This document shows, one piece after another, positions 40,278 to 46,769 of a DNA stretch of 48,751 nucleotides. Below the pieces are notes generated by a model that was given only the letters and a program-made list of their open reading frames with translations, did no database searches and was not told where the DNA came from. Location: assembly GCA_017526525.1 (NCBI GenBank), contig JAFXRG010000061.1, positions 1 to 48,751 on the forward strand, written 5' to 3'. The DNA comes from Clostridia bacterium. GTDB taxonomy: Bacteria; Bacillota; Clostridia; Christensenellales; Aristaeellaceae. Both the position numbers and the translations under genes were made by a program. The first letter of the stretch is position 1. Each line of letters begins with the position of its first letter.

Positions 40278-41276
40278 ATGGCATTTGAAAATAAAACCCT
40301 GGGAGAACTACTGGGGGATCCGCGGATCGGGAAGATTGCGGCGGACGCGATCCGGATGCGGGACCTGAGCCGGGAAGACCTCTGGCACAAAACGCTGGGC
40401 CAGCTGAAGGAAATGCATTTCGGCGGCGAGATCGGCGACGGCTTTGTGCGGCTGTTTGCGGCAGCGGAAACCGGCGACTGGTACTTTCCGCTGTACAGCG
40501 AAAAGGAATGCGCGGAGGACGGGGCCCGGAAGGGGGTCAACGCGGTGTGGCTGCCTTCGGCGGAGGCCGGCGCGGACCGGAAGCCTTTTATCCTGCTGGT
40601 TCCCGGCGGCGGGTTTGTGAACGTATGGAACCTGACGGAAGGGTGGCCGGTGGCGGCACAGTTCAACCGCCTGGGCTATCACGTGTTCATCCTGACCTAC
40701 CAGGTAGAAGGGGAGGAGCGGCTGCTGGACAAAAACATGGAGGATTTTGCCCGGGCCCTGCGGCTGATCCGGGACAGCCGGGAGCATTTTCATGTGGATC
40801 CGGACCGGTACATGACCTGCGGCTTTTCCGCAGGAGGATACCTGGTGTGCCTGTGGAACACGCCGGGAAAGGGATACGCAGCCTTCGGACTTCCGAAGCC
40901 GGAAGCCTGCATTCCGGTATATCCCTTTGTGAGCCCGAAGCTGGAGCTGACGCGGGAACAGGACGGCGAAGAAGACGAAAACTGGGACATCCGCCTGTAC
41001 GGATGCCCGGTCCGGGAAGCGGTGAAGCAGGATTTTGAAATACCGGAGCACGCGGAAGGCTTCCCGCCCAGCGCGTTTTTCCTGGCAGCGGGAGACGAGC
41101 TGGTGAACCCGGATCATTCCCGGATACTGGCGGCGGCGCTGGAAAAGCATTCCATTCCTTGCAGGCTGGAAATCGGGCCGGACGGCGGACACGGTTTTGC
41201 CGACGGCAGCGGCATGTGCATGGCCGGATGGACGGAGCGGGCGGTTCGCTGGACGGAATCGCTTTCAGGCCGGTAA
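40278..41276 (+). CDS. Alpha/beta-hydrolase (acetyl-esterase/xylanase-esterase-like)
   Basis: The 332-residue cytoplasmic protein has the hormone-sensitive-lipase-like layout: LLVPGGGFVNVWN in the oxyanion position, MTCGFSAGGYLVCLWN (nucleophile Ser), AAGDELVNPDHS (Asp) and GPDGGHGFAD (His). It resembles intracellular acetyl-esterases that deacetylate oligosaccharides. The first 90 residues carry a helical extension (LGELLGDPRIGKIAADAIR). It is divergent from the exported esterase and followed by a strong terminator. The ribosome site is ACAGGGAGGATCC. Confidence 0.88.
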   Translation: MAFENKTLGELLGDPRIGKIAADAIRMRDLSREDLWHKTLGQLKEMHFGGEIGDGFVRLFAAAETGDWYFPLYSEKECAEDGARKGVNAVWLPSAEAGADRKPFILLVPGGGFVNVWNLTEGWPVAAQFNRLGYHVFILTYQVEGEERLLDKNMEDFARALRLIRDSREHFHVDPDRYMTCGFSAGGYLVCLWNTPGKGYAAFGLPKPEACIPVYPFVSPKLELTREQDGEEDENWDIRLYGCPVREAVKQDFEIPEHAEGFPPSAFFLAAGDELVNPDHSRILAAALEKHSIPCRLEIGPDGGHGFADGSGMCMAGWTERAVRWTESLSGR

Positions 41277-41309
41277 GAAAAGAAATCCGCATCCACCGCG
41301 GAATACAGG

Positions 41310-41347
41310 GCGGAAAACTGCGTCACCGCAGTTTTCCGCAGTTTTTT
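41310..41347 (+). terminator. Strong rho-independent terminator
   Basis: GCGGAAAACTGCG and CGCAGTTTTCCGC form a thirteen-base perfect stem with a four-base loop, followed by TTTTTT. Confidence 0.92.
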
Positions 41348-41372
41348 GTTTTCATTCGTGTTATAAATATGA

Positions 41373-41378
41373 TATAAT
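41373..41378 (+). promoter_or_regulatory. -10 box upstream of the SpoIIE-type phosphatase gene
   Basis: TATAAT lies in an AT-rich stretch 68 bases before the start. The -35 region (TTTCAT at 17 bases) is weak. Confidence 0.45.
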
Positions 41379-41445
41379 GGTCTGTATGCATGAATGATAT
41401 CTGCGAAATCGGCCAGGAGAATGATTCCTTTGCGAAAGGACAGGT

Positions 41446-43557
41446 ATGGATACAGACGTTATTTTGAAAATGTCAGGGGCAACGCTGGGCTACGTTTTGG
41501 TGACGGCGATCATCTGGCTTTTCTGGAAGAAAAATGAAAAACAGGGCCTCCGGGCAAAGATCCTGGTAGGCCTGGTTTACGGCGGGGCCTCCGTGCTGGC
41601 AAACCATTTCGGGATTTCCGTCGGAAGCATCCTGCAGCTGAATGTCCGGGATATCGGCCCGCTGGCGGCAGGACTTTTCTTCAGCCCGCTGAGCGGCATC
41701 ATTGCCGGAACCATCGGCGGAGCCGAACGAATCCTCGCCGGGGAGCTGTGGAAAATCGGACAGTTTACGGAGCTGGCCTGCGGCATGAGCACTTTCCTGG
41801 CCGGCGTGATTGCCGCCCTGCTGAACAGCAAGGCGTTCCAGGGAAAACGGCCGCCCATGACCCAGGCGTTTTTCCTCGGCGCGGTCACGGAAGTTTTCCA
41901 CATGTACGCGGTACTGTTCACCAACCGGAACTCCATGAGCCTGGCTTATTTCGTGGTGCAGACCGCGGCCATTCCCATGATTTTTTTCACGGCCGTCGGC
42001 GTGGCGCTGTGCTCCCTGACCCTCTCGAAGATTTCCGGGGCGCCGTTGAATTCCGGATGGAGAACCCCGACGGAGAGGATTCCCATCACAACGCTTTTCC
42101 AGCGGGCGCTGCTGGCGGTGATCGCGGGATTGTTTGCCTTCAACTTTATCGTTTCGTATAACCTGACCTCCCGGATGATGATCGAAAGCATCGGGACGGA
42201 GCTGACCCTCGCCTCCGCGCTGAAAAAAGATATCTACAGCAGAACCGGGAATATTGAATACCTGAAACGGAATGTGGAGGAAGAGACCACCACCGACTTT
42301 ATTTTCCTGCTGGTGAACAGGAAAACGAAAGAAGTCAGCATGAATTACTACGCCGAGCTGGACGAGAACCTCCGGCTGGACAAAGCCATGGCCCTGGCGG
42401 AGGAGCACGCGGACCAGGACGCTTTCCGGCTGGACGGCGAAGTGATCAACGGCCTGGATGCTATGTGCCTGGTGACTTCCATCGGCGAAGATTATTACCT
42501 GTTTTCCCTGCGGGAAACCTTCTCCGCCACCAACGCCAGGGACCGCCAGCTGTATGAAAGCACGCTGTCGGACATCCTGATGTTTGCGGTGCTGTACCTG
42601 CTGGTGGCCATGTTGTCGGAACGGGTGGTGGTCCGGAACCTGCACCGGGTGAACGAATCCCTGCACCGGATTACAAACGGGAACCTGAACGAAACCGTAT
42701 GGGTGCATACCAGCCGGGAATTCACAGACCTGAGCAATGACATCAATAAAACCGTGACGGCCCTGCGGGGCTATATCAGCGCGGCGGAGCAGCGAATGAA
42801 GGATGAGCTGAAAATGGCCGCCGCCATCCAGGAAGCTGCGCTGCCGAAGAATTTCAACCTGCCCACCGGGGATGTTGAGCTGTACGCGCTGATGACGCCT
42901 GCGAGGGAAGTGGGCGGCGACTTTTATGATTTCTTCTTCATCGGCATGGATCAGCTGTGCCTCGTGATTGCCGACGTGAGCGGAAAGGGCATACCGGCTT
43001 CCCTGTTCATGATGCAGGCCAAAACCGCCATCAAGAACAACGCCCGGAGGGGCAGTAATCCCGCGGAGCTGCTGGAGAAGGTGAACGGAATTCTCTGTGA
43101 AGGCAACAGCGCGGAAATGTTCGTTACCGTATGGATCGGCATCCTGAACCTGAAAACCGGGCTGATGCAGTGCGCCAACGCGGGACACGAATTCCCGGTG
43201 CTGATGCGCTGCGGCGGGGATTACCAGCTTGTGAAGGACAAGCATGGCCTGGTGCTGGCGGCAATGGAGGGAATCCACCAGAAGAGCTACGATGTTCAGC
43301 TTTATCCGGGAGACCAGCTGTTTGTTTACACGGACGGCGTGCCGGAAGCCATTAACGAAAAGGAAGAGGCATACGGAACCGGCCGGCTGGTGGAGCGGCT
43401 GAACCGGATGAAGAACTTTGAGCAGCAGCGGATCCTGGAGGATGTGCTGCAGGACATCCGGAACTTTGCCGGAACCGCGGAGCAGTTTGATGATATTACC
43501 ATGATGGGGATTGCTTACCATCCCCAGGAAAACATCCCACCGGTGCAGAATTCGTAA
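41446..43557 (+). CDS. Membrane SpoIIE-type PP2C phosphatase with LytS-like 5TM sensor and HAMP
   Basis: The 703-residue protein begins with a 5TMR-LYT membrane sensor (residues 1-190) bearing the signature NVRDIGPLAAGLFFSPLSG, then IAGTIGGAERIL. Another helix, an extracellular segment (about 245-385), a second helix and a HAMP-like linker follow. The C-terminal SpoIIE/RsbU domain (475-690) has REVGGDFYDFFFI, CLVIADVSGKGIPASLFM and FVYTDGVPEA, the metal-binding Asp residues of PP2C. It should dephosphorylate a STAS anti-anti-sigma protein in a partner-switching pathway. The next gene encodes a transporter with an RsbW-like domain, a logical partner. Confidence 0.9.
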   Translation: MDTDVILKMSGATLGYVLVTAIIWLFWKKNEKQGLRAKILVGLVYGGASVLANHFGISVGSILQLNVRDIGPLAAGLFFSPLSGIIAGTIGGAERILAGELWKIGQFTELACGMSTFLAGVIAALLNSKAFQGKRPPMTQAFFLGAVTEVFHMYAVLFTNRNSMSLAYFVVQTAAIPMIFFTAVGVALCSLTLSKISGAPLNSGWRTPTERIPITTLFQRALLAVIAGLFAFNFIVSYNLTSRMMIESIGTELTLASALKKDIYSRTGNIEYLKRNVEEETTTDFIFLLVNRKTKEVSMNYYAELDENLRLDKAMALAEEHADQDAFRLDGEVINGLDAMCLVTSIGEDYYLFSLRETFSATNARDRQLYESTLSDILMFAVLYLLVAMLSERVVVRNLHRVNESLHRITNGNLNETVWVHTSREFTDLSNDINKTVTALRGYISAAEQRMKDELKMAAAIQEAALPKNFNLPTGDVELYALMTPAREVGGDFYDFFFIGMDQLCLVIADVSGKGIPASLFMMQAKTAIKNNARRGSNPAELLEKVNGILCEGNSAEMFVTVWIGILNLKTGLMQCANAGHEFPVLMRCGGDYQLVKDKHGLVLAAMEGIHQKSYDVQLYPGDQLFVYTDGVPEAINEKEEAYGTGRLVERLNRMKNFEQQRILEDVLQDIRNFAGTAEQFDDITMMGIAYHPQENIPPVQNS

Positions 43558-43597
43558 AACCGTGACCGCCGGAAAAGCGGCAAAGGAGAGAAAGAGA

Positions 43598-45346
43598 ATG
43601 ATTCGCAAACTTGTTCGGCAGATGTTGACAGCCCAGGTGTTTTCCGCACTGACGGTATCCCTTTGTCTGCTGATTGACAGCATTATGATCGGGCGGTTCC
43701 TGGGCGAACAGGCCATTGCCGCCTACGGACTGGCCAATCCGCTGCTGCTGGCCATCGGCGCCATCGGAAGCCTGCTGGCGGCAGGCATCCAGGTGACCTG
43801 CAGCCGTTCCCTGGGCCGCGGATCCCAGGAGGAAACCAACGCCGGTTATTCATCCGCGATTATGGTGGCGGGCATCATTTCCGGGGTTTTCATGGTGGCG
43901 GCCATTCTGTTCCGTTCCTTCTTTGCCAAAGCGATGGGAGCGGGGAGCAGCGGCGAGCTGTTCAACCAGACCCGGGATTACATTGCGGGCTTCAGCATCG
44001 GGGCACCGGGATCCATGGGAGCGCTGGTGCTGGTTCCTTTCCTGCAGATGGCCGGGCAGAGCAACCTGCTGATTGCGGCAGTGCTGACCATGACGATCGC
44101 GGATATCGGCCTGGACCTGCTGAATGTGCTGGTGTTTAACGGCGGAATGTTCGGCATGGGCCTGGCTTCCGCGATCAGCTACTACGCGGCCATGGTTGTC
44201 AGCGCCTTCTATTTTCTCTCCAAAAAATGCGTTTTCCGTTTTACCCGGAAGGGCGTGACCGTGAAAAAAATGCTGGAACTGTTCAAAAGCGGCGTTCCGG
44301 CGGGCTTCAGCATGGCGGCGGCCATGGTCCTGGTGTTTGTGATGAACCATATCCTGATGAGCACCGGCGGGGAAGACGCCCTGTCGGCGTTCACGGTGAT
44401 GATGTCCCTGGGCAACGCGGCCCAGTGCATCAATACCGGCACCGGCGGCGTATCGCTGACCCTGTCGGGAATGTTTGTGCAGGAAGAGGACCGCAATTCC
44501 CTGAAGGAGCTGCTGTGGCTCCTGTTCCGGTACGCGGTGATCCTGGGACTGGGAATGGGCCTGGTGCTGCTGGTTTTCGCGGGACCCCTGGTAGGCCTGT
44601 TTATTACGGAGCCCGGAAAAGCCCGGGATATGGCGGCACTGGCACTCCGGCTGTACGCAACGGGCCTGATTCCCTGCTGCGCCTGCAGCGCGCTGAAAAA
44701 CTGCTACCAGGCGGAGGGAAAGATTGCACTGACGGAGATCCTTCATTTAACGGAAGGCGCGCTGCTGCCTGCCGTTGCGGGATTTATCCTGAGCCGGATC
44801 TGGGGAACCACCGGCGCGTGGCTGTACTTTGTGGCCGGCGAATTGCTGGCGGTTCTTGCGATCTGCCTGCTGATCCGGCATAAGACCGGACGGAAGCCCT
44901 GGGACGGGGATGCCTTCCTGATGCTGGACGAGGATTTCGGCGTCGGACCGGACGAAATGATGGAAGCGGAGATCCGCTCCATTCAGGACGTGACCGCCGT
45001 GGCCGAACAGGCGCAGCAGTTCTGCATGCGCCACAGCCGGGACAACCGCATGGGCAACCATATTGCGCTGTGTATTGAGGAAATGGCCAGCAATACCGTT
45101 CAGCACGGCTTCTCCAAGGACGCGGAGAACCACCTGTCCGTGAGGATTCTGCACAAGCCGGATGCATGGGTGCTCCGTTTCCGGGATGACTGCAGGGCCT
45201 TTGACCCGGTGCATTACATTCCCGCCAACGGGAAGAAAGCCGTGGGGATTCACCTGGTGCTGGCCCTGGCCAGTGACGCGCGCTATACCTATTCCATGAA
45301 CATGAACAACCTGTCGCTGAGGCTGCCCGAAACGGACAAAAAATAA
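43598..45346 (+). CDS. MATE-family transporter fused to RsbW-like GHKL ATPase domain (second copy)
   Basis: ATG 43598 follows AAAGGAGAGAAAGAG. The 582-residue protein has a MATE core (residues 1-435: LCLLIDSIMIGRFLGEQAIAAYGLA, GMGLASAISYYAAMVVSAF, LTEGALLPAVAGFILSRI) and a cytoplasmic GHKL domain (450-582) with IALCIEEMASNTVQHGF (N box), LRFRDDCRAFDP (G1) and KAVGIHLVLALA (lid region). It has the same architecture as the protein at 24522, though clearly diverged. It starts 40 bases after the SpoIIE phosphatase and so is probably co-transcribed. I propose that export or signalling is governed by partner switching. Confidence 0.85.
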   Translation: MIRKLVRQMLTAQVFSALTVSLCLLIDSIMIGRFLGEQAIAAYGLANPLLLAIGAIGSLLAAGIQVTCSRSLGRGSQEETNAGYSSAIMVAGIISGVFMVAAILFRSFFAKAMGAGSSGELFNQTRDYIAGFSIGAPGSMGALVLVPFLQMAGQSNLLIAAVLTMTIADIGLDLLNVLVFNGGMFGMGLASAISYYAAMVVSAFYFLSKKCVFRFTRKGVTVKKMLELFKSGVPAGFSMAAAMVLVFVMNHILMSTGGEDALSAFTVMMSLGNAAQCINTGTGGVSLTLSGMFVQEEDRNSLKELLWLLFRYAVILGLGMGLVLLVFAGPLVGLFITEPGKARDMAALALRLYATGLIPCCACSALKNCYQAEGKIALTEILHLTEGALLPAVAGFILSRIWGTTGAWLYFVAGELLAVLAICLLIRHKTGRKPWDGDAFLMLDEDFGVGPDEMMEAEIRSIQDVTAVAEQAQQFCMRHSRDNRMGNHIALCIEEMASNTVQHGFSKDAENHLSVRILHKPDAWVLRFRDDCRAFDPVHYIPANGKKAVGIHLVLALASDARYTYSMNMNNLSLRLPETDKK

Positions 45347-45348
45347 GC

Positions 45349-45383
45349 GAAAAAAGCCGGCGGATCGCATGATCCGCCGGCTG
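45349..45383 (-). terminator. Bidirectional terminator between MATE-GHKL and sigma-factor genes
   Basis: AGCCGGCGGATC and GATCCGCCGGCT form a twelve-base perfect stem with a GCAT loop. On the minus strand a TTTTTT run follows, so it ends the sigma-factor operon. Confidence 0.88.
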
Positions 45384-45402
45384 CTTCAAATGAGACTGAT
45401 GA

Positions 45403-45891
45403 TCAGACCCGGTCCTGGAGCGCCTTGCGCAGCATCAGGAGGGCATTCTGATGGCGAAGCTTCACGGCGCCGTAGCTCAGGCCCATAAGCTCGGCAATTT
45501 CCGTCAGGGGTTTTCCGTCGTAATACCGCAGGACGATGATGTCCATCATCTGCTGGGGAAGGGAACGAAGGGCAGAGGCCAGCTCGGACAGGGACTCGGT
45601 ATTCAGCAGGTCCTCATCCAGCTCGGTTCCGTCCGTAAGGTTTTCGTCCAGCTCCGAGGAGGGTTTTGTACGCCGGAAATGGTCGATGACGATATTACGG
45701 GTGATGGTAAAAATCCAGGTATTCAGGGATGCTTTTTCCGGATCAAAATCATCCAGCTTTTTGATGATCCTTTCGAAGACCTCTGAAAAAAGGTCTTCCG
45801 CATCCGCTTTGCCGCGGATCCGGGCCCGGATATACCCCATGATTTTGCCGCCGTATTCCGCATAGATCTGGTCGACGTTAACGGTTGCCAT
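45403..45891 (-). CDS. ECF-type RNA polymerase sigma factor
   Basis: The 162-residue protein has sigma region 2 (residues 5-75, with DAEDLFSEVFERIIKKLDDFD and LNTWIFTITRNIVIDHFRR) and region 4 (105-160, LPQQMMDIIVLRYYDGKPLTEIAELMGLSYGAVKLRHQNALLMLRK). Regions 1 and 3 are absent, as in ECF factors. It should direct polymerase to a specific promoter set. No classical zinc anti-sigma gene follows. Instead the gene overlaps by 14 bases a small upstream gene on the same strand, and the convergent neighbour carries an RsbW-like domain. Confidence 0.9.
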   Translation of the reverse strand: MATVNVDQIYAEYGGKIMGYIRARIRGKADAEDLFSEVFERIIKKLDDFDPEKASLNTWIFTITRNIVIDHFRRTKPSSELDENLTDGTELDEDLLNTESLSELASALRSLPQQMMDIIVLRYYDGKPLTEIAELMGLSYGAVKLRHQNALLMLRKALQDRV

Positions 45892-46081
45892 CTTCTTTGC
45901 TTTCCTGTTCCTTCTTCAGAAGGTACATATTCGATATTCCGGCAGCGTTGACGTATTCCAGTTCATCCAGATCCAGCTCCCGGACCGAGTAGCGGGAATG
46001 GACGGAATCGATGACGCTCTGAAGCGCGGAATTGCCCTCGAATTTCTGATAATCGAAGAGCTTTTTCAGGGACTGCTCCAT
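45878..46081 (-). CDS. Small leader-like protein overlapping the sigma-factor gene
   Basis: Several ATGs follow AAAGGAGTGATG; I favour 46081, the third of a tandem, for its eight-base spacing. The product, about 67 residues, is helical (MEQSLKKLFDYQKFEGNSAL), then reads VRELDLDELEYVNAAGISNM and a charged tail. LDLDELEYVNAAG looks like the end of a RiPP leader (compare LSLEELENAAGG at 23830) and is also reminiscent of the STAS core EY.[DN][SA]AG[LI]. It could be a sigma-factor partner. It is translationally coupled to the sigma gene by a 14-base overlap. Confidence 0.6.
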   Translation of the reverse strand: MEQSLKKLFDYQKFEGNSALQSVIDSVHSRYSVRELDLDELEYVNAAGISNMYLLKKEQESKEDGNR

Positions 46082-46113
46082 CATCATCACTCCTTTCATC
46101 TTTCTTCCAGATC

Positions 46114-46143
46114 TTTATACGGGGCTATGCGGCAGGATGTCAG
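46114..46143 (-). promoter_or_regulatory. Promoter of the leader-like/sigma operon
   Basis: On the minus strand CTGACA and TATAAA are separated by 18 bases, about 30 bases upstream of the start codons. Confidence 0.5.
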
Positions 46144-46197
46144 CAAAAAAAAAATTAAAAAAACTTCCATACTCCCATAAAAATTTCCATTGAAAAA

Positions 46198-46226
46198 TGG
46201 ACAATTTGCTGTGATCCGTGCATAAT
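46198..46226 (+). promoter_or_regulatory. Promoter of the NHLP export genes
   Basis: TGGACA and CATAAT are separated by 17 bases, 52 bases before the first gene. The two promoters here diverge across an A-rich stretch (46144-46190), a natural site for shared control. Confidence 0.45.
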
Positions 46227-46277
46227 AATATCAGAAGTGCGCCCAGATCGCAACGCCCTGAGAGGAGTAAATTTTTT

Positions 46278-46739
46278 ATGGAAAATAATCAGCTGTTCCG
46301 GCAGAAATCCCTGGATCGTATTTCCTCCCCGGAGGAGATGCACGACTATATGCGGGTAACCAGTCCCCGGCTCTGGATGATCCTGACGGCGATTGTTACG
46401 CTGCTGGCCGGTTTTATTGCCTTTGCTTCCACCACCCGGATGGAGAACACGATTCCCATCAAGGTGACGGTGGAGTCCTACGGTGAGGGAGCCGAAAGCA
46501 GGACGATTGTTTCCGCCAACCTTCCCCTCAGCCAGAAGGCCAGCATCGAAACCGGCATGGAGGTGCGGATCGGGAATGAAAAAGGCAAGGTTCTCCTGAT
46601 CAGCGTGATTGCGGAGAGTGAAAACCTGTACGTTCTGTTTGAAATGGAGCACGAGGTCATTCCGCTTCCGGAAGGCGAACATGACGCCGTGCTGGTGCTG
46701 GAATCCACCACCCCCATCAGTTTTCTCTGGAACAAATAA
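46278..46739 (+). CDS. NHLM/NHLP-type bacteriocin system secretion (HlyD-like) protein, short form
   Basis: ATG 46278 follows GAGAGGAGTAAAT. The 153-residue protein begins with the NHLM secretion-protein signature FRQKSLDRISSPEEMHDYMR and VTSPRLWMILTA, then one membrane helix and a beta-rich lipoyl/barrel-like part (EGAESRTIVSANLPLSQKASIETGMEVRIGNEKGKVLLIS). Full-length members have a long coiled coil between two half-domains. Here the coil is absent, so this is a reduced adaptor. It should couple the ABC exporter, encoded 30 bases downstream, to substrate passage across the envelope. Confidence 0.85.
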   Translation: MENNQLFRQKSLDRISSPEEMHDYMRVTSPRLWMILTAIVTLLAGFIAFASTTRMENTIPIKVTVESYGEGAESRTIVSANLPLSQKASIETGMEVRIGNEKGKVLLISVIAESENLYVLFEMEHEVIPLPEGEHDAVLVLESTTPISFLWNK

Positions 46740-46769
46740 ACCGCATTCAGCGTGAGTGAGGAAAACAGC

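Noticed and set aside
45878-46081. Classical STAS anti-anti-sigma factor
   Set aside because: The protein is too short for a STAS fold, and the phosphorylatable Ser position of the DS(S/T)G(L/I) motif is Ala here. Only a loose resemblance remains.
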